The position numbers and the translations under genes were made by a program. Positions 54,422 through 63,424 of a DNA stretch of 64,000 nucleotides are shown here, in pieces (the first letter of the stretch is position 1; each line of letters begins with the position of its first letter). This stretch comes from Defluviitalea raffinosedens (GTDB lineage Bacteria > Bacillota > Clostridia > Lachnospirales > Defluviitaleaceae): the NCBI RefSeq assembly GCF_016908775.1, contig NZ_JAFBEP010000008.1:1-64000 (forward strand). Direction: 5' to 3'. The notes beneath the pieces were generated by a model. The model saw only the letters and a list, made by a program, of their open reading frames with translations, had not been told where the DNA came from and did not search any database.

Positions 54422-54450
54422 TTGTAATCCGTAACATTAAACATTATAAT
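54422..54450 (+). promoter_or_regulatory. Promoter of the aldolase gene
   Basis: TTGTAA (54422-54427), 17 bases, TATAAT (54445-54450). Confidence 0.6.
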
Positions 54451-54523
54451 AATATGGAATAATTTCTCTGATGCATCGTTTTCATCATCAGACGATTAAA
54501 TTTTTGAAAGGTGGAATAATAAA

Positions 54524-55465
54524 ATGGCATTAGTAACAACAAAAGAAATGTTCCAGAAGGCATACGAAGGAAAATATGCAATTGGTGCTTTTAACATCAA
54601 CAACATGGAAATCATTCAGGCAATCACCCGAGCTGCAGGAAGATTAGGATCCCCTGTAATCCTTCAAGTTTCCAAAAGTGCTCTGAAATACGCAGGCCCA
54701 GGATATTTAAGAAGAATGGTTGAGGCTGCAATCGAAGAAACTGGAATCGATGTTGCTCTTCACTTGGACCATGGTCCTGATTTAGAAACAGTAAAAGAAG
54801 TAATTGAAGCTGGATTTACCTCTGTTATGTTTGACGGTTCTCATTACGACTATGAAACCAATGTGGCAAAAACAAAAGAAGTAGTTGATTATGCCCATGC
54901 AAGAGGAGTTGTAGTAGAAGCTGAATTAGGTAAACTTGCAGGTGTTGAAGATGAAGTTAAAGTATCTGCTGCTGATGCTACATACACCGATCCTGACCAA
55001 GCTGTTGATTTCGTAAAAAGAACAGGCGTTGATTCTTTAGCAGTTGCTATTGGTACAAGCCATGGTGCATATAAATTTAAAGGTGAAGCTAAGTTGGATT
55101 TTGATCGTTTGGCAACTATTACTGCCAAATTAGAAGCTGCTGGCATTCATAATTTCCCAATCGTATTACATGGTGCTTCTTCTGTTGATCCAGAATCTGT
55201 TGCGCTTTGTAATAAATATGGCGGAGACATTAAAGGCGCTGCCGGAGTTCCAAATGAAATGTTAAGAAAAGCAGCTTCTATGGCAGTATGTAAAATTAAT
55301 ATGGATACAGACATCAGACTTGCTATGACAGCTGCTATCCGTGAAGTATTTGGGGAACAGCCAGCTGAATTCGATCCAAGAAAATATCTTGGCGCTGCTA
55401 GAGATAGAATTGAAAAATTAGTAGAAGATAAAATTAAAAACGTTTTAGGATCTAATACAAAATAA
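54524..55465 (+). CDS. fba: Class II fructose-1,6-bisphosphate aldolase
   Basis: The 313-residue zinc enzyme splits fructose-1,6-bisphosphate in glycolysis. Key parts are ALHLDHGPDLE with metal-binding His, EAELGKLAGVED, AIGTSHGAYKF and VLHGASSVD. The length fits the class IIB type common in Firmicutes. AAAGGTGG precedes the ATG. It is monocistronic with a strong terminator overlapping its stop. Confidence 0.96.
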   Translation: MALVTTKEMFQKAYEGKYAIGAFNINNMEIIQAITRAAGRLGSPVILQVSKSALKYAGPGYLRRMVEAAIEETGIDVALHLDHGPDLETVKEVIEAGFTSVMFDGSHYDYETNVAKTKEVVDYAHARGVVVEAELGKLAGVEDEVKVSAADATYTDPDQAVDFVKRTGVDSLAVAIGTSHGAYKFKGEAKLDFDRLATITAKLEAAGIHNFPIVLHGASSVDPESVALCNKYGGDIKGAAGVPNEMLRKAASMAVCKINMDTDIRLAMTAAIREVFGEQPAEFDPRKYLGAARDRIEKLVEDKIKNVLGSNTK

Positions 55466-55495
55466 TAAAAGCCACCTAAGGTGGCTTTTATTATT
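55461..55495. terminator. Terminator of the aldolase gene
   Basis: AATAATAAAAGCCACC (55461-55476) pairs with GGTGGCTTTTATTATT (55480-55495). The stop codon is in the left arm. It can act in both directions. Confidence 0.85.
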
Positions 55496-55514
55496 TACAA
55501 ATATTTTGGAATAG

Positions 55515-56018
55515 TTACTTTCCACAACACTTTTTATACTTTAATCCACTACCGCATGGACAGGGTTCATTTCGTCCAACTTTTTTAGGTTTTACAACAA
55601 TCTTGGATTGTTTATAGTCTTTTGTGATTTCTTCTCTTCTTTCCTCTGTTAAAATATTCTCCCATGCCGGAAGAGTATATAACCATTCTGCTTGAGCATC
55701 CAACATGTTCCAATATAATTTTTCATAATCGATATCAAGCGTTACATGGGTATCTTCAGTTAATTCTTCCAGATTGATTTCTTCTTTTAAGCTGGTATTA
55801 ATCCCATCTATGAAACCTGCAAATTCAGGAGCGGACATACCGAATTTCTTAGCCAACTCACTGCAAGTTCCACTTACTGTTTGAGTATGATCCGCCAAAA
55901 TCTGTTCATAGACTTCTTTCTCTTTTTGAAGATATTCTTCAATAAATTTGTTGTAGTCTACTTTCTTACTTCTGCCTTGTTCTTCGATCATTTTTTCCCA
56001 TTGTTGATACAAATTCAT
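55515..56018 (-). CDS. SEC-C motif protein
   Basis: The 167-residue protein ends in a SEC-C metal-binding motif ([19 protein letters not shown], about 148-166), the same zinc-binding tail found in SecA. The rest is helical and acidic. Function is unknown; SEC-C tails bind zinc and often ribosomes or SecB. AAGGAG precedes the ATG. Confidence 0.88.
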   Translation of the reverse strand: MNLYQQWEKMIEEQGRSKKVDYNKFIEEYLQKEKEVYEQILADHTQTVSGTCSELAKKFGMSAPEFAGFIDGINTSLKEEINLEELTEDTHVTLDIDYEKLYWNMLDAQAEWLYTLPAWENILTEERREEITKDYKQSKIVVKPKKVGRNEPCPCGSGLKYKKCCGK

Positions 56019-56051
56019 TTGTCTTACTCCTTTTCTTCTAAAACTTTCAGT

Positions 56052-56561
56052 CTATTTTTCTTTAATATAAGATGAGACAATCTCCCCATAGTATAACACA
56101 TGATAATCATGATTGGAATAACATTTTTCATCAATTATTTGATCTAATGTTGCAGGTTCCATTGCCTGCTTATATACAACCTTACATTCGTAAAAAAGGT
56201 CACATTCTCCAATAACAGGTGTATCCACTTCTCTTCCTTTTACTGCAGAAAGTCCACATTCTTTAAATTTATCAACATCTCTTCCCGACTTCGTTCCGCA
56301 GTATCCTAATTCCTTTTTGAGCTGACCATTAAGTGGAATACTGATGGTAAATTCATCGCTGTGATTGATAAAATCATATGTATACCTGGAATAACGCACT
56401 GCAACAGTAATAATAGGCTTACTCCAGATCACTCCTATATTACCCCATCCAATTGTCATAGTATTGATTTTTTCACCATCTTTTACTGTCAGAAAGACTC
56501 CTTTAGGTAACTGTTCCAAAAATTCTTTAGTATATTCATTGTAATGAATATCTTTAAACAT
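56052..56561 (-). CDS. Flavin reductase-like FMN-binding protein
   Basis: The 169-residue protein is of the HpaC/flavin-reductase-like FMN-binding group: MTIGWGNIGVIWSKPIITVAV, SRYTYDFINHSDEFTISIP and GYCGTKSGRDVDKF. It should bind FMN and reduce flavin or another acceptor. Start: ATG at 56561, six bases after GGGAGGG. An extension to 56642 has no support. Confidence 0.88.
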   Translation of the reverse strand: MFKDIHYNEYTKEFLEQLPKGVFLTVKDGEKINTMTIGWGNIGVIWSKPIITVAVRYSRYTYDFINHSDEFTISIPLNGQLKKELGYCGTKSGRDVDKFKECGLSAVKGREVDTPVIGECDLFYECKVVYKQAMEPATLDQIIDEKCYSNHDYHVLYYGEIVSSYIKEK

Positions 56562-56659
56562 AGTATACCCTCCCAAAATTTTTATAAATTTAACATTATT
56601 TAATATAACATATTCAAAGCCTGAATACAAAATACTAAACATATATAATGTAAAAGGAT

Positions 56660-57865
56660 TTATTGCTGCCCTAACATATAATCAATAAATTGCTGTGCAG
56701 TTCTTCCTGAACGACCGTTATGCCACATTTCCCATTGAAGGGCCTTTCGTTGCAGTTCCTCCGGAGGCATATCAATACCATGCTTTTTTGCTAATCCTTC
56801 TACAATTTCCAAATATTCTTTTTGATTTGGTGATGTATAGGTTAAAGTAATTCCAAATCGATCGGCCAATGAAATTTTTTCTTGAATAGAATCTGAAATA
56901 TGTACTTCTCCATCAGAATTTTGCCTGTCATTCCAGGTTTCTTTAATCAAATGCCTTCGGTTGGAGGTAGCATAGATCAGTACATTATCAGGTTTTTTCT
57001 CTATTCCCCCTTCTATAGCTGCTTTCATGTATTTATATTCCGTTTCAAATTCTTCAAAAGACAAATCATCCATAAAAATAATGAAATATCTGTTCCTGTC
57101 TTTAATTTGCGATATGATCTTATTAAAATCAATCAACTGATGCTTTGACAGTTCTATTAATCTGAGACCTCTATGGGCATACTCATTTAAAAGTGCTTTA
57201 ACAGAAGACGATTTTCCTGTCCCTCTGTCTCCAAACAGTAGAATATTATTTGCTTTTTTTCCTTGTAAAAAAGCCTCGGTATTCTCAATCAAGGTTTTCT
57301 TTTGATCTTCATAGCCAATTAAATCTTCCAGTCTTACGGAATCAGGTTTTTCTATTCCCTTTAATCCATTATCCCATCTGAAAGCTTGGTATTTCCCCAT
57401 TATTCCACAGCCATTTTTATAATAGTAGTCAGCGAGTTTAAAGATTTCGTCATCAATATTGATCTTTTTTTCTTCCTTCGTACTTAAAAAAGTTAAAGGC
57501 TCTATTCCAATCTTGGATGCAATTACATCCCAATCTAAGCAGGAAAAATCATTTAAAATTATCAAATCTCTTTTTAAGGCTTCCTTAATAGTTGAATCAG
57601 TACAATGATTGCTCTTTTCGCAGGAAAGGCTAAAAATATTTTCATCCTGAAGAATCAAATGCTTAATATAATTTTCCCACAAAGCATCTTTTACATTTTC
57701 TTCAAATCCAAATTTAAGCAGCGATGCAGCTATTTCAGAATACTGATTCTGTAAGGAACAATGGTCTTTCTCGCCGGATTGATCCAGTTCTTTAAGAAAA
57801 TTTAACACCTTTTGCACCAAGTCATCTTTTAACAGATTTCTGTATATGAGTAGTCTGTTTAACAA
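56660..57865 (-). CDS. DUF815 AAA-type ATPase
   Basis: The 401-residue protein has the DUF815 layout: a divergent N-terminal half, then YEDQKKTLIENTEAFLQGKKANNILLFG, Walker A GDRGTGKSSSVKAL near 213, Walker B YFIIFMDDLSFEEFE, and the C-terminal GRSGRTAQQFIDYML. It is a single-domain AAA-type ATPase of unknown substrate. It begins at TTG (57865) after GGGGGAA. Confidence 0.87.
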   Translation of the reverse strand: MLNRLLIYRNLLKDDLVQKVLNFLKELDQSGEKDHCSLQNQYSEIAASLLKFGFEENVKDALWENYIKHLILQDENIFSLSCEKSNHCTDSTIKEALKRDLIILNDFSCLDWDVIASKIGIEPLTFLSTKEEKKINIDDEIFKLADYYYKNGCGIMGKYQAFRWDNGLKGIEKPDSVRLEDLIGYEDQKKTLIENTEAFLQGKKANNILLFGDRGTGKSSSVKALLNEYAHRGLRLIELSKHQLIDFNKIISQIKDRNRYFIIFMDDLSFEEFETEYKYMKAAIEGGIEKKPDNVLIYATSNRRHLIKETWNDRQNSDGEVHISDSIQEKISLADRFGITLTYTSPNQKEYLEIVEGLAKKHGIDMPPEELQRKALQWEMWHNGRSGRTAQQFIDYMLGQQ

Positions 57866-57887
57866 TTCGATTCCCCCATTTTTTAAA

Positions 57888-57938
57888 AAGCTGCCTGTAG
57901 CTTTCAGCTCTAAAACTGAAAGCTATAATAGGCAGCTT
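57888..57938 (-). terminator. Terminator of folT
   Basis: AAGCTGCCT (57888-57896) pairs with AGGCAGCTT (57930-57938), with AGCTTTCAG/CTGAAAGCT inside and TTTT following on the minus strand. The stop codon of the transporter gene lies in the hairpin. Confidence 0.8.
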
Positions 57939-58665
57939 AAGAAATCTTAATATATTTAAACCATCTTGATAAAACAAAAATCATAATGGAATGAAGCGGT
58001 ATGATCACAAACCCGGCTAATATTCTTCCCGGTAAAAAGGCTAAAAATCCTTTTTCATAGGTGATTGCCAGAAAAAAAGTATTTAAGCCTAAAGAAAGAA
58101 TAAAGTATGCGACTGTAACTACAAATAATATCTTATCAAAAGAATACAAGCTGTCTTCAGTTTTAATGATTCTGCCAAGCACAACAGGAAGCATGATAAA
58201 TGCCAATGCAATAACACAATAAAGCATCATGAGCATTTTAGGTAATTCTGCATCCTGTGACATAAAAACGAACAGAATTCCTATTGTTAAAAGAATACTG
58301 AAAGCAATGTTCGCAATGTGAAAATTAAACTTGATATTTTTTGATTGAATCAACCAGTAAATCAGTCCAGGAATCACTCCTCTTAAAATAGCAGTGATCG
58401 TAAGTCCTGGAATATAAGGTCCTCCCATTGGATTAAGCATAAATCCCAAGGTGTCACTTACTCCTCCGGTTAATCCTCCGGCAATAGGTCCAAAAAGAAT
58501 ACCTGAAATGATTACAGGTATATCACCAAATCCAATACGAAGAGCCGGAAGTCCTGCCAATGGAATCGTGTATGAAAATACTCTTGTAAGCACGATGCTG
58601 ATTGACGCCAACAATCCACATGCAACCAAAACTCTAGTAGTAAATCTTTTTTTCGTCTTCAACAT
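57937..58665 (-). CDS. folT: Folate ECF transporter S component
   Basis: The 242-residue membrane protein has about six to seven helices. It contains LPALRIGFGDIPVIISGILFGPIAGGLTGGVSDTLGF, the S-component pattern of folate-type ECF transporters. It binds vitamin outside and is energised by shared EcfA/EcfT modules, not seen in the window. The THF riboswitch upstream strongly supports folate as substrate. Start: ATG at 58665 after AAGGAGGG; extension to 58707 crosses that site. Confidence 0.93.
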   Translation of the reverse strand: MLKTKKRFTTRVLVACGLLASISIVLTRVFSYTIPLAGLPALRIGFGDIPVIISGILFGPIAGGLTGGVSDTLGFMLNPMGGPYIPGLTITAILRGVIPGLIYWLIQSKNIKFNFHIANIAFSILLTIGILFVFMSQDAELPKMLMMLYCVIALAFIMLPVVLGRIIKTEDSLYSFDKILFVVTVAYFILSLGLNTFFLAITYEKGFLAFLPGRILAGFVIIPLHSIMIFVLSRWFKYIKIS

Positions 58666-58740
58666 TTTCCCTCCTTTCCTTAGTATGATGACATTTCCGC
58701 TCACCATACTCTCACCATACTAAAGAAAGAAGTACTTTAA

Positions 58741-58835
58741 TGGCAGCGGAAGCGATAAAGTACCGCAGCTAAATAGCTTTCGTTTAAGGGCAACTTCCCA
58801 TCCCTTAACACTTAACGCACTTTACCTACTCTGTC
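58741..58835 (-). promoter_or_regulatory. Tetrahydrofolate riboswitch
   Basis: On the minus strand this reads GAGTAGG, TAAAGT, GCGTTAAGTGTTAAGGGATGG, GTTGCCCTTAA, CGAAAGC, GCGGTACTTTA, CGCTTCCGCTGCC in order. P2 is TAAAGT with ACTTTA and P3 is TTAAGGG with CCCTTAA; core sequences match the THF class I aptamer. Downstream, TAAAGTAC (minus strand, 58739-58732) can pair with the 3' arm of P2, giving a switch. It controls folT. Confidence 0.9.
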
Positions 58836-58847
58836 ATTTTATATGAC

Positions 58848-58876
58848 ATTCTATAACATTCTTCATTCTTGCGCAA
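58848..58876 (-). promoter_or_regulatory. Promoter of folT
   Basis: Minus strand TTGCGC (58876-58871), 17 bases, TAGAAT (58853-58848), just upstream of the THF aptamer. Confidence 0.5.
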
Positions 58877-58906
58877 GAGTTTTTTAGATAAATTTCGTTA
58901 AACCCA

Positions 58907-58936
58907 TTGACTTTATATTAAAAATATGTATATAAT
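58907..58936 (+). promoter_or_regulatory. Promoter of the pot operon
   Basis: TTGACT (58907-58912), 18 bases, TATAAT (58931-58936). It is divergent from the folT promoter, about 30 bases away. Confidence 0.6.
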
Positions 58937-58950
58937 AAACCGTTTCATTT

Positions 58951-58981
58951 GTTTAGCAACTCTAAACAAAAAGTTTAGTTA
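58951..58981. promoter_or_regulatory. Repeated TTTAG operator candidate
   Basis: GTTTAG (58951-58956) is inverted as CTAAAC (58962-58967) and repeated as GTTTAG (58973-58978). Position just after the start site suits binding by the regulator encoded next. Confidence 0.5.
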
Positions 58982-59009
58982 ATCAAAACAAGAATAGGGT
59001 GCTTTTGTT

Positions 59010-59549
59010 ATGAATATAGGTGAAAAAATTAAATTGCTAAGAGTTACCAATGGTCTCACACAGGAAGAATTGGCAAATCGTTGTGAATTAACCAAAGGAT
59101 TTATTTCTCAACTGGAAAGAGATCTTACATCTCCTTCAATTGCGACATTAGTAGATATTCTGGAATGTTTGGGAACGAACTTAAAAGATTTTTTCAATGA
59201 AAGCATCGAAGAAAAAATTGTATTTGAAAAAGAAGACACCTTTATTCAGGAAGATCTTGAAAATAAGAATGAAATTCATTGGATCGTTCCTAATGCTCAA
59301 AAAAATCTCATGGAACCGATTATGATCGTTTTAGAACCTGAAGGACAATCAAGTCCTCAAGATCCCCATGAGGGAGAAGAATTTGGGTACGTGTTGTCGG
59401 GAACTATTTTTGTGCATATTGGGAATAAAAAATATAAAGCTAAAAAGGGAGAATCTTTTTATTTCAAGCCTTCTATGACCCATTATATATCCAACGCAGG
59501 TAATTCAAAGGCAAAAGTTTTATGGCTCTGTACACCACCAAGTTTCTAA
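59010..59549 (+). CDS. XRE-cupin regulator of polyamine uptake
   Basis: The 179-residue protein has an N-terminal Xre helix-turn-helix (about 7-62, NGLTQEELANRCELTKGFISQLE) and a C-terminal cupin domain (about 105-175, PHEGEEFGYVLSGTIFVHIG) as in PuuR. Such proteins repress polyamine genes and sense polyamine. It is the first gene before potABCD and probably controls its own operon through the TTTAG repeats. AGGGTG precedes the ATG. Confidence 0.9.
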   Translation: MNIGEKIKLLRVTNGLTQEELANRCELTKGFISQLERDLTSPSIATLVDILECLGTNLKDFFNESIEEKIVFEKEDTFIQEDLENKNEIHWIVPNAQKNLMEPIMIVLEPEGQSSPQDPHEGEEFGYVLSGTIFVHIGNKKYKAKKGESFYFKPSMTHYISNAGNSKAKVLWLCTPPSF

Positions 59550-59579
59550 TTTAATTATTATAAAAAGGAGGAAATGGAA

Positions 59580-60623
59580 ATGTCAGAAAATATTATCGAA
59601 CTTGTAGATGTTTCTAAAAGCTATGGTTCTACAGAAGTTCTGAAAAACATCAACTTATACATCAGAAGAAATGAATTCTTAACTCTACTCGGTCCAAGTG
59701 GATGTGGCAAAACGACAACTTTAAGACTCATCGGAGGCTTTGAACAACCTACAAAAGGAAATATTTTGTTTGAAGGAAAAAATATCAATTCCCTTCCTCC
59801 TTATAAACGAAGAGTAAATACAGTATTCCAGAAATATGCACTATTTTCTCATATGACTGTAGAAGAAAATATTGCTTTTGGATTAAAAATAAAAAAACTT
59901 GATCCTAAAGTAATCAAAGAAAAAGTTCATAATATCTTAAACCTCGTTAACTTATCGGGTTATGAAAAGAGATCCATCGATTCTTTAAGCGGAGGTCAGC
60001 AACAAAGAATTGCTATTGCAAGAGCACTTGTCAATGAACCCGACGTACTTTTACTTGACGAACCTCTTGGGGCCCTGGATTTAAAATTAAGACAGGACAT
60101 GCAGGTTGAGTTAAAAAGAATGCAAAAGCAACTGGGAATCACATTTATATATGTGACCCATGACCAGGAAGAAGCTTTAACCATGTCGGATACCATAGTG
60201 GTTATGAAAGATGGGGTTATTCAGCAAATTGGTACGCCTGAAGATATATACAATGAACCTAAAAACGCCTTTGTTGCAGATTTTATTGGTGAAAGTAATA
60301 TTATACCCGGTTTAATGAAAAAAGATTATCTCGTTGAGTTTGCCAATACAACTTTTGAATGTGTTGACAAAGGTTTTGGCACTAATCAGCCAGTAGATGT
60401 AGTGATCCGACCGGAAGATATCGAAGTAGGTGACGAAAACACCGGAATGCTTCAAGGAGTAGTAGAATCTGTAACTTTTAAAGGTGTTCATTATGAAATG
60501 ATGATCAAAACAGATACATTTAGCTGGATGGTTCACAGTACTTCAATGCGTCCTCCAAAATCTCAAGTAGGACTTACGATATTGCCTTATAATATCCACA
60601 TAATGAAAAAGGCGGTGGACTAA
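59580..60623 (+). CDS. potA: Spermidine/putrescine ABC importer, ATPase
   Basis: The 347-residue ATPase has Walker A GPSGCGKT (38-45), signature [15 protein letters not shown], Walker [12 protein letters not shown] and a C-terminal TOBE domain (about 285-345). It powers polyamine uptake. Start: ATG at 59580, eight bases after AGGAGG; the ATG two codons earlier is too near that site. It overlaps potB by one base (TAATG). Confidence 0.95.
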   Translation: MSENIIELVDVSKSYGSTEVLKNINLYIRRNEFLTLLGPSGCGKTTTLRLIGGFEQPTKGNILFEGKNINSLPPYKRRVNTVFQKYALFSHMTVEENIAFGLKIKKLDPKVIKEKVHNILNLVNLSGYEKRSIDSLSGGQQQRIAIARALVNEPDVLLLDEPLGALDLKLRQDMQVELKRMQKQLGITFIYVTHDQEEALTMSDTIVVMKDGVIQQIGTPEDIYNEPKNAFVADFIGESNIIPGLMKKDYLVEFANTTFECVDKGFGTNQPVDVVIRPEDIEVGDENTGMLQGVVESVTFKGVHYEMMIKTDTFSWMVHSTSMRPPKSQVGLTILPYNIHIMKKAVD

Positions 60624-61453
60624 TGAAAAAGAAATGGATTTCTTATTCATATGTTTTGTGGATGACTGTTTTCATCGTTGTTCCATTAGTTCTTGTGCTG
60701 TTCTTCAGCTTCATGAGTTCTACCGATGGAGATTTTTCATTCACCCTGGAACATTACCGCCGTTTCATGGATTTTAAGGAACCTTACATTAAAGTATTAT
60801 GGCGTTCTGTTTTACTTGCGGGAATCAGTACAATTATTTGCCTTGTATTAGGTTATCCTGTAGCTATGATTCTGGCCAGTAAAAAAATGAGCAAGAAAAG
60901 TTTCCTTATGTTTTTATTCGTTCTTCCCATGTGGATGAATTTTCTGCTCAGAACATACGCCTGGATGACCTTATTAGAAAAAAATGGGTTTATCAATATG
61001 ATTTTATCCTTCTTCAATATCGGCCCTCTTCAACTGCTTTATAATGAAGGGGCAGTGATATTGGGTATGGTATATAATTTTCTGCCTTTTATGGTACTTC
61101 CCATTTATTCAGTATTGAGAAAAATCGATCATAGTGTTATTGAAGCTGCTGAAGATTTAGGTGCTGATCAATTCACTGTATTTAGAAAAATCATTTTCCC
61201 CTTAAGTTTGCCTGGGGTTTTTTCAGGTATATCCATGGTATTTATGCCTGCCGTAACAACTTTTGTAATCTCAAGGCTTCTTGGCGGGGGGCAATTTATG
61301 CTGATTGGAAACCTTATAGAACGTCAATTCCTTTTAGCTGGAGACTGGAATTTCGGCTCAGCAGTGTCCATTGTCATGATGCTTATTATTCTTATCAGCA
61401 TGGCAGTTATGTCAAAATATGATAAAGAGCATGAGGGGGGCGGATTATGGTAA
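60623..61453 (+). CDS. potB: Spermidine/putrescine ABC importer, permease B
   Basis: The 276-residue permease has six membrane helices and the ATPase-contact EAA loop IEAAEDLGADQFTVFRKIIFPLSLPG. FVLPMWMNFLLRTYAWMTLL is typical of PotB. It forms the membrane channel with PotC. It overlaps potC by seven bases. Confidence 0.95.
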   Translation: MKKKWISYSYVLWMTVFIVVPLVLVLFFSFMSSTDGDFSFTLEHYRRFMDFKEPYIKVLWRSVLLAGISTIICLVLGYPVAMILASKKMSKKSFLMFLFVLPMWMNFLLRTYAWMTLLEKNGFINMILSFFNIGPLQLLYNEGAVILGMVYNFLPFMVLPIYSVLRKIDHSVIEAAEDLGADQFTVFRKIIFPLSLPGVFSGISMVFMPAVTTFVISRLLGGGQFMLIGNLIERQFLLAGDWNFGSAVSIVMMLIILISMAVMSKYDKEHEGGGLW

Positions 61454-62223
61454 AAGATATATTTAATCGAATCTATTTATTTTTAATATTTGTATTTTTG
61501 TACGCCCCTATTGCTGTATTGATTATTTTTTCATTCAATAATTCAAAATCCAGAGCCAACTGGAATGGATTCACACTGAAATGGTATTTACAGTTGTTTA
61601 AAGATCCAGATATTAAAAAAGCTCTATATTATACAGTAATTATTGCTATAATTTCTTCTATTATTTCAACCATCATAGGGACAGCAGCGGCAATAGGTAT
61701 ACACAATATGTCCAAATGGAAAAAAACCTTAGTAATGAATATTACCTATCTGCCAATTCTTAATCCAGATATTGTTACCGGAATATCTCTTATGATTTTA
61801 TTTATATTTTTTAAAGTGCGATTAGGATTTGTTTCGATGCTTTTAGCACATATTACATTTAACATCCCTTATGTAATTTTATCGGTAATGCCAAAGCTAA
61901 AGCAGCTGAACAAACATCTGTATGAAGCTGCCCTGGATTTGGGCGCTACGCCGGCTTATGCATTTTTTAAAGTAATTATTCCAGAAATTATGCCGGGGAT
62001 TATTACAGGAGCTCTGCTCGCTTTCACATTATCTTTGGATGATTTTGTTATAAGCTTTTTTACCGCTGGTTCAGGGGTAACAAATTTATCCATAACCATT
62101 TATTCTATGGCAAGACGCGGAGTAAATCCAACAATCAATGCATTATCCACTTTAATGTTCCTTTGTGTTCTGATTCTACTCTTTATTGTTAACAAGAGAA
62201 CATCAAAAGATGCTAATGAGTAA
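61447..62223 (+). CDS. potC: Spermidine/putrescine ABC importer, permease C
   Basis: The 258-residue permease has six helices, the PotC opening LYAPIAVLIIFSFNNSKS and an EAA loop YEAALDLGATPAYAFFKVIIPEIMPG. It pairs with PotB. The gene overlaps potB and lies 14 bases before potD. Confidence 0.95.
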   Translation: MVKDIFNRIYLFLIFVFLYAPIAVLIIFSFNNSKSRANWNGFTLKWYLQLFKDPDIKKALYYTVIIAIISSIISTIIGTAAAIGIHNMSKWKKTLVMNITYLPILNPDIVTGISLMILFIFFKVRLGFVSMLLAHITFNIPYVILSVMPKLKQLNKHLYEAALDLGATPAYAFFKVIIPEIMPGIITGALLAFTLSLDDFVISFFTAGSGVTNLSITIYSMARRGVNPTINALSTLMFLCVLILLFIVNKRTSKDANE

Positions 62224-62237
62224 GGAGGAAAAAATCA

Positions 62238-63278
62238 ATGAAAAAATGGAATTTAGCTGCTTTTTTGTTAATCCTTTTGACCGTTTTGGGGATCTCTGGA
62301 TGCGGCCAACAAAATAAGGTTGTACTCAATGTTTACAATTGGGGCGATTATATTGATGAAAGTGTGATAGAAGATTTTGAAAAACAGTATAACATCAAAG
62401 TAAACTATGAAACCTTTGCTACGAATGAAGATATGTATGTTAAGATCAAATCGGGTGGAACGGATTATGATGTTATATTTCCTTCTGAATATATGATCGA
62501 AAAAATGATTAACGAAAACTTGCTCCAAAAACTGGATTTTAGCAACATTCCCAATTATGCTTTAATCGATGACCAGTTCAAAAACCTCGATTATGATCCA
62601 AATAACGAATACTCTGTTCCTTATATGTGGGGAACTGTAGGTATTCTCTATAACAAAACGATGGTAGATGATCCAGTGGATAGTTGGGACATTTTATGGA
62701 ATGAAAAATATGCCGGACAAATCTTTATGCTGGACAGTCAAAGAGAGTCCATTGGAGTTGCCCTGCAGAAATTAGGTTATTCCTTAAACACAAGAGACGT
62801 TAATGAATTACAACAGGCAAAACAGGCATTGATTGAGCAAAAACCTCTTGTTCTGGCTTATGTTGGTGATGAAGTAAAAGATAAAATGATCGGTGGAGAA
62901 GCAGCCCTTGCTGTTGTTTGGTCCGGTGATGCAATTTATTGTAAAAGAGAAAATCCTGATTTAGAATATGTCATTCCTAAAGAAGGTTCTAATTATTGGT
63001 TTGACGCAATGGCCATTCCTGTAACCTCTAAACACAAAAAGGAAGCAGAGATGTTTATCAATTACCTTTGTGAAACAGAGGTCGCTTTAAAAAATACCGA
63101 TTACATTGGATATTCCACTCCCCATGCCAAAGCAAAAGAAATGCTTTCTGAAGAGTTGAAAAATGACAGAGCTGCATATCCGCTTCCAGAAGATATTGCA
63201 AGATGCGAAGTCTATAAAGACTTAGGTGATTTTGTTACAGAATTCGATAAAGTATGGACTGAGATCATGGCTCAATAA
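62238..63278 (+). CDS. potD: Spermidine/putrescine-binding lipoprotein
   Basis: The 346-residue binding protein has a lipoprotein signal with ISG-C22, then LNVYNWGDYIDESVIEDFEK and YDVIFPSEYMIEKMI, both PotD hallmarks. It captures polyamine outside and delivers it to PotBC. AAGGAGG precedes the ATG. It is the last gene of the operon. Confidence 0.96.
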   Translation: MKKWNLAAFLLILLTVLGISGCGQQNKVVLNVYNWGDYIDESVIEDFEKQYNIKVNYETFATNEDMYVKIKSGGTDYDVIFPSEYMIEKMINENLLQKLDFSNIPNYALIDDQFKNLDYDPNNEYSVPYMWGTVGILYNKTMVDDPVDSWDILWNEKYAGQIFMLDSQRESIGVALQKLGYSLNTRDVNELQQAKQALIEQKPLVLAYVGDEVKDKMIGGEAALAVVWSGDAIYCKRENPDLEYVIPKEGSNYWFDAMAIPVTSKHKKEAEMFINYLCETEVALKNTDYIGYSTPHAKAKEMLSEELKNDRAAYPLPEDIARCEVYKDLGDFVTEFDKVWTEIMAQ

Positions 63279-63285
63279 TAAATAC

Positions 63286-63341
63286 CTCCAGGCAGAGTTG
63301 TCTTATAAATTCATATAAGATAATGAGTCTGGAGTTTTTTT
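63286..63341 (+). terminator. Terminator of the pot operon
   Basis: CTCCAG (63286-63291) pairs with CTGGAG (63329-63334), with CTTATA/TATAAG inside, followed by seven Ts. Confidence 0.7.
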
Positions 63342-63424
63342 ATGACATTTTAAGAATCAGTGCCTTTTTTGAATAAAACATCATATACTATTAATGGAAA
63401 TTAATAGTATAGAGAGGGGATGCC

